Assembly (NCBI GenBank): GCA_902812365.1
Contig: CADDZC010000030.1
Span: 1-42,712, forward strand
Length of the DNA: 42,712 nt
DNA from: Acidobacteriota bacterium
GTDB lineage: Bacteria > Acidobacteriota > Terriglobia > UBA7540
Direction: 5' to 3'
In this document: in pieces, positions 15,153 to 22,671 of the stretch
Position numbering within the stretch: position 1 is the stretch's first letter
Layout: every line of letters begins with the position of its first letter
The notes under the pieces: model-generated
Database searches by the model: none
The model's input: the letters and a program-made list of their open reading frames with translations, nothing else
Told to the model about the DNA's origin: nothing
Program-made: the position numbers and the translations under genes

Positions 15153-17474
15153 TCAGATTCCGCGCGGGGTGAGCAGCGCCGCTCCCTCACCGGCCGCCGG
15201 GGATGGAGAATACCGCCCCAGTAGAGAGCGGATGCGCGTCAGATACATCGCCGTAATCGCCGGCCAGCTGTGCGAAACGCGAATTTTTTCGGCGGCCAGC
15301 CGCCCCCGACGGCGCGCTTCGTCGCGGTGCTCAAAGACGTACCGGAGTCGCTCGGCGAGAGCGTCGACGTCCGGCTCAAACCAGGCGAAAGGCTCGCTGA
15401 GTTCGCCGAAGGGAGGCGGATCGCCCGGGACAGGGCTGATCGTGGCGGGGATCAAGTAGGTCGTGTCGTCTGAGCAGAAGTCCCGTGAGGGACCGAGTTC
15501 GGTGGTAATCACCGGCTTTCCACAGGCCATCGCTTCGGCGATCGGCATGCCGAACCCCTCCCCGCGATAGGGAAGCACGAGAGCGTCGGCGGCCCGATAG
15601 AGAGCAGCAAGGGCGGGGTCATCCATTTCCTGGGTGAGCACGACCAGGCGGGGCTGAGTCGCATCTTCGGCAAGCCGTTGCAAGTCCGCGACTAAAGAAT
15701 TGTGCCGGTAAAAGGTGGTGGAGCCCAAATCTTTGACCACCAGGGTGACCTCGTCGGAGCGAGAGAAGGCCCGCCGGTACGCGGCTGCCAGCACATCCAC
15801 GCCTTTGCGCTGGATGGCGCCGCCGACGAAAAGAAAGACGAAGCCGCGGCAGCCTTCCGGAAGCCAGCGGGCGCCCTGTGGCGCGAAAACATCCGTATCG
15901 ACGCCATTCGGGATGACGCGCACCCGCGCCGGATCTAAACCGCCACGGATAAAAACCTCGCGCACAAAGGTCGAAGGCACCCAGAGCTCATCCACATGTC
16001 GCTCGATCTGATCAATCCAGCGGCGGGGAACGCCGCGAAACTCCCAGGGAACGATGACGGCCAGCTTTCCGCGCGCCGGTCGCTCGAATCGGGGAGGCCA
16101 GTGATGGCGAATGGTGAGTTCCAGAGATGCCACGTGATGATTCAAACCGGCGGTCAGTTGGCTGTGCCCGGAGATTAGGCGGGGCGCCGCCGTCGCATAT
16201 CCGTGAGGTTCCAGAGCCACGTCCAGGTCGGGCGCCTCGGCCAGGGCTCCGGCGAGGGCGCGATTGATGCGCGCGACGCTGGAAGCCACGAAGAAAGGAC
16301 CGGTCAGAATGACCCCGGGCTTACCGGCAACCACCGGGTTCCGGCGACCATGGGCGACCTCGTCAATGCGCCGGGTCATCGCCTCGCGTCGCGAGTCGGG
16401 GAGCTCGACGCTGGCCAGTAATCGTCGCGCCGCCTCGGTCTGTCGGTGCAGCAGGAGAAAATAGAAGACCGGATCGAAATATTTCGGCTCGCGCTGAACG
16501 AGCGCAAACAAGACGACGCGCAGCTGACTCACCAGTTCGTTGGGCAGTCTCTGCTTGAGGAGTCCGAACACAGAGGGCTCATAGGCGGGCTGACTTTTGA
16601 CTCCCGCCAGATACCCGGCGACCGCCGTCTGCTGCCTGCCAACCTGGTCGGCCAGGGTTGCGATCAAATAGTTCGCGCGATAAGACGTCTCTCCGCCACT
16701 GCCGACGTAACTGGGGCTCGCCTGTCTAGTCAGGTCCCGAAGCCACGACATCGCCTCGTCGCCACAGCCTTGGCTGATGCGCAACAACGCCATGATGTAC
16801 CGCAGTTCGGCGTATTCAGCGTAAAGGCCCATTCCTGTCTTCAGTAATTCTTCAGCGCCGCCGATATTTCCGTGGCGGATCATCATCACGGCCAGGTTTC
16901 TTAAAACCAGCGATTGGAGACTCGGGTGCCAGCTCTGCTCTTTCCAAAAACTTTGCAGCCGCTCCATTCCGCTTCCGGCACACCCTTTTTCCGCCAGCAG
17001 CGCCAGATACAGTCGCGACCACGGCTCTGGATTAGCCTCGAGCGCCTCGCGCGCCTGGGGCGAAAGTTCGGCGGAACCGCCAATCCGGAATCCACCATCA
17101 ATGATATCGACCCGCGGTTTGGCCGTGATAGCGCGCGGCTGCAAACCGACCAAATCCAGCTCGGTCAGATACGGGAGATGAACAGGCGCGAACGTGCGCG
17201 CGCCCGGCACCAACAGGTCTGCCCGAATCGTCTGGGCATTTCCATGCAGCAGCCGGTCTCCTCGCAGCCAGATGAGCGTCGCTTCGAACGTTCCGGAGAG
17301 GCCGCCCGCGCGCACGATCGAGAGGTCGCCCGCGGCCAGCTCGTCGGTCGCGGCGCGAATCTCGGGGGGGAGATTTTCCTCCTCGAGCGAATCGGCTACG
17401 AGGACGGTTTTTGGAGAGGATGCGAAGGCCCGCTCCGTCTCGCCCCTCCTCACGTTGACCGCATACACAGCCAC
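15153..17474 (-). CDS. Large GT4 glycosyltransferase with helical N-terminal half
   Basis: A 773-residue protein. The first 150 residues are a domain I do not recognise. Residues about 150-380 look like helical TPR-like repeats (YLALLAEKGCAGSGMERL, YIMALLRISQGCGDEAMSWL). From about 385 a GT-B family 4 transferase follows: VILTGPFFVASSVARINRAL, VIPNGVDTDVF, FLFVGGAIQRKGVDVLAAAY and the donor-site motif EGFGMPIAEAMACGKPVI. It should use a nucleotide sugar. The GTG start at 17474 is favoured by a strong GGGAGG site 7 nt upstream. Its stop is 4 nt before the GT2-TPR gene, so the two are probably translated from one message. Confidence 0.8.
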   Translation of the reverse strand: MAVYAVNVRRGETERAFASSPKTVLVADSLEEENLPPEIRAATDELAAGDLSIVRAGGLSGTFEATLIWLRGDRLLHGNAQTIRADLLVPGARTFAPVHLPYLTELDLVGLQPRAITAKPRVDIIDGGFRIGGSAELSPQAREALEANPEPWSRLYLALLAEKGCAGSGMERLQSFWKEQSWHPSLQSLVLRNLAVMMIRHGNIGGAEELLKTGMGLYAEYAELRYIMALLRISQGCGDEAMSWLRDLTRQASPSYVGSGGETSYRANYLIATLADQVGRQQTAVAGYLAGVKSQPAYEPSVFGLLKQRLPNELVSQLRVVLFALVQREPKYFDPVFYFLLLHRQTEAARRLLASVELPDSRREAMTRRIDEVAHGRRNPVVAGKPGVILTGPFFVASSVARINRALAGALAEAPDLDVALEPHGYATAAPRLISGHSQLTAGLNHHVASLELTIRHHWPPRFERPARGKLAVIVPWEFRGVPRRWIDQIERHVDELWVPSTFVREVFIRGGLDPARVRVIPNGVDTDVFAPQGARWLPEGCRGFVFLFVGGAIQRKGVDVLAAAYRRAFSRSDEVTLVVKDLGSTTFYRHNSLVADLQRLAEDATQPRLVVLTQEMDDPALAALYRAADALVLPYRGEGFGMPIAEAMACGKPVITTELGPSRDFCSDDTTYLIPATISPVPGDPPPFGELSEPFAWFEPDVDALAERLRYVFEHRDEARRRGRLAAEKIRVSHSWPAITAMYLTRIRSLLGRYSPSPAAGEGAALLTPRGI

Positions 17475-17504
17475 GGGTTTCCTCCCGTTTCGTTCGCTGA
17501 GCCG

Positions 17505-18518
17505 TCAGCGTCGGGTCAGCAGCAGATTGGAAATCGGTGTGGCCAGAACGCGGTCTGCGTCGAAAGGTTCCAGCACGCCCTCTTCCGTGATAATGGCTAT
17601 CGTAAAGCCGAAGTCGCCAAGTTGGCGCAAAAAAGCCGACGGATCGCCGCTGAGCTGAAGCAGCGAAACATTGAATTCCATCACGATTTTCAAATTGGGG
17701 CTGCGGTCAAGAATCTGTCGCATGCCGTTGAAGATCAGGGGCTCGCTTCCCTCGGCGTCGATCTTCATGAGGTGGACTTCGCCGCGGATCAGTTCGTCGA
17801 GGGGAGCCGCCTCCACGGTGACTCGCTGAACGGAAGGATGGCCCGCGTGTCGGTCGAAGAGGCTGTGGTCGCCGAGGAAACAGGCAATTTTTTTCAGCTC
17901 GACTTTCTTGCGCGTGTCGAGGGCCGCAAGCTGATACGCTTGAACCCGGCCTGCCAAACTGTTAACGTGCAGGTTCTTCTGCAGAATTGCAAAATTACGA
18001 GGGTCGGGCTCAAAGGAATAGACTCGGCCTTGCTGGCCGACGGCGGTGGCGGCCACCAGGGTGTAATAGCCCACGTTGGCTCCTACATCGACGGCGGTCA
18101 TTCCGGGTTGGAGCAAAGAGCAGAAGACTTTTGTGAGTCCCATTTCCCAGCAGCCGTTCATCAGCAGGTGTGGTGAGACGCTGATATCGCTCGTGTCAAC
18201 GTACATCAGGAGGCGATTCAGCACGCGCGTGAGAGCTAAACGGTCTCCCTGAAACACCGCAAAGCGTCCTCCGCGCGGCGTGGCTTCGTTCAGGTTGTTA
18301 ACCCACTCGCCAATCTGGCGCACCATGGTTTCGATGTTCATGATTCGCGTCGCCACGGTGCGGCTGAGTTCGGCCTGTAAAGAAAGATTTTGGATCGCGG
18401 CCTGTATCAATTCAGGCGTAAGGCCGGCATAGCCGGCTGCCTCCTGCGGCTCAGGGGCTGCCGGTATGCTCGCGTGCCCTTCTGTGGTCGAGCTGGAAGC
18501 TCTTTGATCGGTTGACAT
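17505..18518 (-). CDS. FkbM-family SAM-dependent methyltransferase
   Basis: FkbM-type enzymes typically O-methylate sugars or polyketides. This 337-residue protein opens with a disordered Ser/Ala/Pro stretch and a helical segment (residues 32-80), then has the SAM-binding motif AVDVGANVGYYTLVAA (about 142-157) followed by YSFEPDPRNFAILQKNL. The FkbM core continues with PLDELIRGEVHLMKIDAEGSE and ends near residue 300. AAAGGA 6 nt before the ATG at 18518 decides the start against an ATG nine codons upstream. It lies between two GT4 genes, so its natural substrate is probably the glycan they build. Confidence 0.82.
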   Translation of the reverse strand: MSTDQRASSSTTEGHASIPAAPEPQEAAGYAGLTPELIQAAIQNLSLQAELSRTVATRIMNIETMVRQIGEWVNNLNEATPRGGRFAVFQGDRLALTRVLNRLLMYVDTSDISVSPHLLMNGCWEMGLTKVFCSLLQPGMTAVDVGANVGYYTLVAATAVGQQGRVYSFEPDPRNFAILQKNLHVNSLAGRVQAYQLAALDTRKKVELKKIACFLGDHSLFDRHAGHPSVQRVTVEAAPLDELIRGEVHLMKIDAEGSEPLIFNGMRQILDRSPNLKIVMEFNVSLLQLSGDPSAFLRQLGDFGFTIAIITEEGVLEPFDADRVLATPISNLLLTRR

Positions 18519-18541
18519 CAGGGTCCTTTCCCCTCCGGCGC

Positions 18542-19789
18542 TCACGCCAGCAGGCGCTCGAACTCGCTAATCCAGAGCTGGATGACGACGTCCCAGTCCC
18601 AGTGCTTGACCATGAGGGCGCGACCTCGTTCGGCGCGCTGGCGAGCCTCCTCCCGATGCGTGAAGACGTGGCGCATCTGGGCACGCAAGTGGTCCACATC
18701 GGGCTCCGCCCATCGGTGGCCAGCGTAAAGCTCGACATCGACAGCGCGGGGCGTGGGCACCAGACGGCAATCCACCAAATAACTGTTTTCGTCAGTTAAA
18801 AAATCGAGGTGGCCGCTCCAGCGTGTTGCGATGACTGGACACGCCGATGAGAGCGCCTCCGCGTACGGCCGCCCCCACCCCTCGCCTCGCGTCGCTAACA
18901 CAAAGGCGTCGGCGGTGGCATAAAGACGGGGCATCTCGGCATTGGGAAGGAGACCGGTTAACAGAACTATCGGCGGAGTCTTCTCTAACGGGACGCCAAT
19001 CTCCCGTTCGACGCGCCAGAGTAACTCGGGCATCAGGTCGGCCGAAGGCCGATCTTTCGCATAGGTCTTCAGAATAAGCGTCACATCTTCGTCTGGCTTG
19101 AACTCGGTGACGTACGCTCGCAACAGGACATCCGGCCCTTTTCGTTGGGCCCACTCGAATACCGATAAGAATTTGAATTCTCGGGCATGAGGAATGCGGA
19201 GCGGCTCAAGCCCGGGCCTAAACTTGTGCGTGTGCAAGCCTTCCCGCACGTAGCGGACTCGATGCTCATCCACGCCGGCGGCCACAAACGTTTTCCAGTT
19301 AAAGCTGCTCGGCACCCAAACTTCATCCATGGCTTGGCAATAAGTGACCCAGTCCTCGGGTAAGCGATCGGTCTCAAACATGGTGCGTCCGACCCGGTAC
19401 CGCCCGTTGACGTCGAAATTGAAATCGCAGGCCGAAAGCAGTTCGAAGACGATGCTGCGAGCAGGATCTATCGGTCGGTGTTTGAGGCACTCGAGCGCGT
19501 CGCGAACTGCTGGTGCCAGCAGTCCGCGTGTGTCGCTCTGAAAATACATGGGCTGTAGGTGCACGGGCAGGCCGTTGCAGGCAAGGCCCAATGCCACCTC
19601 TAAGGCACCTTCGGCATAGCCGCTGCCGCCGTAGACGGGTCCCAAAAAATGAATTCCCGGGGGGGCGGTGCCACCAACCCCTTTATCCACCCGGAGCCGT
19701 TCCAAGGGCCAACCCTGGCTGGATCGCGAAGCCGCGGAGCATGGTGAGTGTGGTCGACCCACGCCAGCCGCTACGGAAGATTCAATCAT
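18542..19789 (-). CDS. GT4 family glycosyltransferase
   Basis: A GT-B transferase of 415 residues from the ATG at 19789. Motifs: GIHFLGPVYGGSGYAEGAL at the N-lobe, DEVWVPSSFNWKTFVAAGV, a KFLSVFEWAQRKGPDVLLRAY phosphate-binding start of the C-lobe, and the donor motif EGWGRPYAEALSSACPVIAT. It is the first gene of the probable glycosylation operon and lies 23 nt before the methyltransferase gene. The start is uncertain: an ATG at 19882 adds 31 residues of unusual Arg/Lys/Gly-rich sequence and has no ribosome binding site. A sigma-54-like element and a perfect palindrome lie between the two candidate starts or just upstream. Confidence 0.8.
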   Translation of the reverse strand: MIESSVAAGVGRPHSPCSAASRSSQGWPLERLRVDKGVGGTAPPGIHFLGPVYGGSGYAEGALEVALGLACNGLPVHLQPMYFQSDTRGLLAPAVRDALECLKHRPIDPARSIVFELLSACDFNFDVNGRYRVGRTMFETDRLPEDWVTYCQAMDEVWVPSSFNWKTFVAAGVDEHRVRYVREGLHTHKFRPGLEPLRIPHAREFKFLSVFEWAQRKGPDVLLRAYVTEFKPDEDVTLILKTYAKDRPSADLMPELLWRVEREIGVPLEKTPPIVLLTGLLPNAEMPRLYATADAFVLATRGEGWGRPYAEALSSACPVIATRWSGHLDFLTDENSYLVDCRLVPTPRAVDVELYAGHRWAEPDVDHLRAQMRHVFTHREEARQRAERGRALMVKHWDWDVVIQLWISEFERLLA

Positions 19790-19814
19790 TTTCACGGGTC
19801 GTCCCGAAATCTTT

Positions 19815-19831
19815 GGCCTGACCGTCAGGCC
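19815..19831. repeat. Perfect palindrome upstream of the GT4 gene
   Basis: GGCCTGAC, one central C, GTCAGGCC: an 8-bp inverted repeat with no mismatch. It lies 25 nt upstream of the ATG at 19789. It could be an operator or a short hairpin in the leader. No T-run follows. Confidence 0.55.
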
Positions 19832-19878
19832 TCGGCAGCCTTTCCTATCGGCAAGCCTGGGCGCTTGATTACCCTTTG

Positions 19879-19892
19879 GCATGCTGTGTGCC
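19879..19892 (-). promoter_or_regulatory. Weak candidate sigma-54 promoter core
   Basis: On the minus strand, GGCAC-ACAGC-ATGC gives the GG-N10-GC core spacing of sigma-54 promoters and shares GGCAC and TGC with the consensus TGGCAC-N5-TTGC. Flagellar middle genes often use sigma-54, but no activator site or activator gene was recognised, and the core also overlaps an alternative ATG. Confidence 0.25.
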
Positions 19893-20114
19893 TAGTGGTC
19901 GATGTCATGGCGATCGACGATCAGGTCAGAAACCTGTGTTTCAACGAAATAGCCAGCTCGGTTGATTTCGCTCGTCATCTTCTCCTAGGCAAGATTTGCC
20001 CATTCCCTGCCTCTGGCGCCGTCAGAGGCGGGCCCCGAGCCAAGTCTCTGTGCATTTTGAGTGCCAACAGCGGGTCCTCGATGTCGAGTCGGGTTGATCG
20101 ACACGCGCCGCTCG

Positions 20115-20141
20115 ACAAGTTTTCCGGTTAACCGCCGATAG
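20115..20141 (+). promoter_or_regulatory. Sigma-28 (FliA) promoter of flbD-motA-motB
   Basis: ACAAGTTT (20115-20122), an 11-nt spacer and GCCGATAG (20134-20141) match 6 of 8 and 7 of 8 positions of TAAAGTTT-N11-GCCGATAA. The leader to the flbD ATG would be about 67 nt. Together with the fliC promoter this indicates that filament and motor genes are late-class FliA targets. Confidence 0.75.
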
Positions 20142-20214
20142 TTAGGATCGAGGGGAAACGAGGTTCGCGAGCACGGCGCACCGGTTTCGGGACGCCATCG
20201 ATGAGAGGGACAAC

Positions 20215-20469
20215 ATGATTCAGCTTACCCGACTGAACCATCAACCTCTGGTAGTGAACTCGGACCTGATCGAATTCATTGAGAACGCTCCCGATACCGT
20301 CATCACCCTGGTGACCGGTGACAAGGTGGTGGTGCTGGAAAGCACGGAGCAGATTCTGGACCTCATTATTCAGTTCCGACGCCGCCTGCTGCCCGCGTCG
20401 CTGGCGATGATCCCCCCGCTGTCCGTTCTGGCGGCCAAGGCGGACGACAATGACGAGAAATCTTCGTGA
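20215..20469 (+). CDS. flbD: FlbD-family flagellar protein
   Basis: This 84-residue protein belongs to the short FlbD family found beside motA in many flagellated bacteria; here FlbD is the small protein, not the Caulobacter sigma-54 activator of the same name. The family core MIQLTRLNHQPLVVNSDLIE is followed by PDTVITLVTGDKVVVLES and an EQILDLIIQFRRR helix. The C-terminal 25 residues are less conserved. AGAGGGA sits just before the ATG. Its function is unclear in the family. It is first in a three-gene motor operon, 12 nt before motA. Confidence 0.85.
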   Translation: MIQLTRLNHQPLVVNSDLIEFIENAPDTVITLVTGDKVVVLESTEQILDLIIQFRRRLLPASLAMIPPLSVLAAKADDNDEKSS

Positions 20470-20481
20470 GGTTGACGCTCC

Positions 20482-21255
20482 GTGGATAAGGCCACAATCG
20501 GTGGGATCCTCCTGGCACTCGCCGGCATTCTGGGCGGCATGACCATCGAAGGTGGAAAGGTCAGCCAGATCCTCCAGCCGACCGCCGCCATGATCGTGTT
20601 TGGGGGAACGCTGGGCGCTATCCTCATCATGTATCCCCTGCCGATCGTCATGGGGGGCTTCAGCCGTTTGGCGCACGTTTTCTTCGAAAAGGGCAATAAT
20701 CTGGAGGGTTTGATCAAGGAAATCGTCGGTTACGCCAACAAGGCGCGCAAAGAGGGCATTGTGGCCTTGGATAAAGACCTGGACGGGATTAAAGACCCCT
20801 TCCTTAAGAAATCCCTGATGTTAGCCGTCGACGGTACCGAGCCGCAGGAGCTGCGCAAGATCATGGAGCTTGAAATGGATAACCAGGCCGAGCACGAGGA
20901 GAGGCTGCCCCAAGTGTTTGAGTCCGCCGGCGGCTACGCCCCAACTATTGGAATCATTGGGGCCGTGCTCGGCTTGATTCAAGTGATGCAGCACCTGGAC
21001 AACATCGAAGAAGTGGGCCGGGGCATTGCCGTCGCCTTCGTCGCCACCATTTACGGCGTTGCTTCGGCCAACATCTTTTTTCTTCCCGCCGGCGGCAAGC
21101 TGAAGATTCGCCTCCGCGAGGAGCAGTTGACGCGCGAAATGATCCTCGAGGGCGTGATCTCGATTCTGGAAGGCCTGAACCCGCGTATGGTCGAAACCAA
21201 GTTGCGCGGATTCCTGGCGGAGAGCGAGAAGCAGGCTGTGGAGACGAAGAAGTGA
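20482..21255 (+). CDS. motA: Flagellar motor stator protein MotA
   Basis: MotA is the ring-forming part of the ion-driven stator. The 257-residue protein has four hydrophobic segments: about 5-22, 32-55 (AAMIVFGGTLGAILIMYPL), 150-172 (GYAPTIGIIGAVLGLIQVM, with the conserved proline) and 182-204. The cytoplasmic loop between segments two and three contains the charged MELEMDNQAEHEERL that contacts FliG in the family. The start is a GTG at 20482 with GAGG upstream. Its stop overlaps the motB start (GTGA), so the two are translationally coupled. Confidence 0.95.
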   Translation: MDKATIGGILLALAGILGGMTIEGGKVSQILQPTAAMIVFGGTLGAILIMYPLPIVMGGFSRLAHVFFEKGNNLEGLIKEIVGYANKARKEGIVALDKDLDGIKDPFLKKSLMLAVDGTEPQELRKIMELEMDNQAEHEERLPQVFESAGGYAPTIGIIGAVLGLIQVMQHLDNIEEVGRGIAVAFVATIYGVASANIFFLPAGGKLKIRLREEQLTREMILEGVISILEGLNPRMVETKLRGFLAESEKQAVETKK

Positions 21256-22106
21256 GCCGGCACAAGAAGCACGCGGAACACGCCAATCATGAGCGGTGGA
21301 TGGTCTCTTACGCCGACTTCGTCACCTTGCTCTTTGCTTTCTTTGTGGTGATGTTCGCCGCTTCTCAGGTGGATAAGCGCAAGGTGGGAAAGATTGCTCT
21401 CGCCGTTCAGGTGGCCTTCCAACAGCTCGGCATTTTTGACAGCTCAAACACACACATGGCCCTCTCGTTGAGCGAGCCGATGCCTTTTTCCGATGTCCAA
21501 ATGGTGGAGAATGCCGTCCGCACGGAAGCCCTGGGGCGCGTCGTCTCGGAAACTCCGGGTCAGCCCGTCTCGGCAACCCATAACTCGACCGACGATGAGA
21601 TTCGCCGCCAGTTGGAAAAGGCGCTCGCTCCCGAGATTCGGCATCAGGAGGTTCTCATCCGCGCCACGCGCGAAGGACTGGTGGTGAGCCTTCGCGAAAT
21701 CGGCTTCTTTGATAGCGGCTCCGCCACACTCAAGGCCAGCGCCGAACCGGCCATCGCCAAGATTGCCGCCATCCTCGGCCCGCGCCGGGACAACCTGCGC
21801 ATCGAAGGCCACACGGATAACGTTCCAATCCACAACTCTGTATTTAAATCGAATTGGGAGCTCTCCACCGCCCGCGCTACCGGGCTCGTAGACCTCTTTG
21901 TGACGCGCTATCATCTTTCGCCCGAGCGCCTCTCGGCGGCCGGCTACGCCGAATACCATCCGGTTGCCTCGAATGCCACCGCTCAGGGGCGAGCCCTGAA
22001 CCGCCGCGTCGACATCGTGATCCTCAGCGGCAACACACCCGCCGGCCCGGCAGCCGCGGCCCTGCGCGCTCCCCCCGCCTCGACCAGCAATGAGCCTACC
22101 CGTTAA
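21252..22106 (+). CDS. motB: Flagellar motor stator protein MotB
   Basis: MotB pairs with MotA and anchors the stator to peptidoglycan. In this 284-residue protein a short basic N-terminus precedes one membrane helix, MVSYADFVTLLFAFFVVMFA, with the ion-binding Asp22. After a periplasmic linker an OmpA-like domain follows (about 145-265), including LRIEGHTDNVPIHNSVFKSNWELS (cited as a landmark, residues 178-201) and ALNRRVDIVIL. The hydrophobic residues around Asp22 do not settle whether protons or sodium are used. The C-terminal 20 residues are Pro/Ala-rich. GTG start overlapping motA. Confidence 0.95.
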   Translation: MSRHKKHAEHANHERWMVSYADFVTLLFAFFVVMFAASQVDKRKVGKIALAVQVAFQQLGIFDSSNTHMALSLSEPMPFSDVQMVENAVRTEALGRVVSETPGQPVSATHNSTDDEIRRQLEKALAPEIRHQEVLIRATREGLVVSLREIGFFDSGSATLKASAEPAIAKIAAILGPRRDNLRIEGHTDNVPIHNSVFKSNWELSTARATGLVDLFVTRYHLSPERLSAAGYAEYHPVASNATAQGRALNRRVDIVILSGNTPAGPAAAALRAPPASTSNEPTR

Positions 22107-22462
22107 GTCGAGAGCAAACCTACCTGATCGGCGACCCTGGCCGCCCACGGGTCGTCTGGCCTGTGCTGCACGTGCGGTAATGTCCATTGAAGTGTGGAAG
22201 AGTAAAAGGAGAATGGAAGTTGGGTTTTTCGCCGCCGAGCGAAGACCAAGGTCCTTTCAGAAAGGAGCTTACACCCAGTAGGGAAAATAACACCAATCAC
22301 GGAGCAATTCCGGCACTTCGTGTCGCATGTGAAGGAGACTTTCTGGGGAGGCCGGTACGGACGGGCGCATTCCACCCTGCGTGGAGGGGGCAATAGCAAC
22401 GGCGATCCAACGCCACCCCAAGTTAGGGCGAGCAGGGTCAGGGAGAGTTTTGCTGATCGCAT
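22103..22462 (-). CDS. Possible small secreted protein
   Basis: A 119-codon frame on the minus strand starts at ATG 22462 with an excellent ribosome binding site, GGGAGG followed by TTCCC. The N-terminus MRSAKLSLTLLALTWGGVGS resembles a signal peptide. The rest is basic, has five cysteines within about 33 residues, and matches no family I know. The stop lies inside the end of motB. Alternate frames nearby are also open, so it may be a decayed gene or a coincidence. Confidence 0.3.
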   Translation of the reverse strand: MRSAKLSLTLLALTWGGVGSPLLLPPPRRVECARPYRPPQKVSFTCDTKCRNCSVIGVIFPTGCKLLSERTLVFARRRKTQLPFSFYSSTLQWTLPHVQHRPDDPWAARVADQVGLLST

Positions 22463-22671
22463 GGGAACCTCCCGAGATCACGAATGATTCTGGATCACCC
22501 GATGGACGAAGCGTAGCGTAGCGCGTTGGGGGGTCTCAAGAGGCAAGTTGAGCGGAGCGATGAGCCGGCGCTCAGCCCCACGAAAACCGGCGCGGGGCGG
22601 GCGCTTGGCTTGACGATTCTGCGGTTTGTTTCTAGACTGATAGTGTCCCTACCTGGAGGTGGTTCCTCTCT
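22107..22671. other. 565-nt spacer between motB and the S55 peptidase gene
   Basis: On the plus strand no gene is convincing. The stretch holds a 7-bp perfect palindrome (TCCTTTC-A-GAAAGGA, 22252-22266), a possible minus-strand small gene (22103-22462) and a clear rightward promoter at 22610-22638. By eye it is less GC-rich than the flanking genes. Confidence 0.5.
22610..22638 (+). promoter_or_regulatory. Sigma-70-type promoter of the S55 peptidase gene
   Basis: TTGACG (22610-22615), a 17-nt spacer and TAGACT (22633-22638). Transcription from about 22645 gives a leader near 27 nt, which includes the GGAGGT ribosome binding site 11 nt before the ATG at 22672. Confidence 0.6.

Larger units (their letters stand above)
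19790..20214. other. Divergent regulatory region between glycosylation and motor genes
   Basis: No gene is seen here apart from a possible extension of the leftward glycosyltransferase to 19882. The stretch holds a perfect 17-bp palindrome, a sigma-54-like core facing left and a clear sigma-28 promoter facing right. About 200 nt in the middle show nothing I can name. Confidence 0.6.

Noticed and set aside
16914-18176. A 420-codon open frame on the plus strand
   Set aside because: Antisense to the GT4 and FkbM genes, which have intact motifs and ribosome binding sites.
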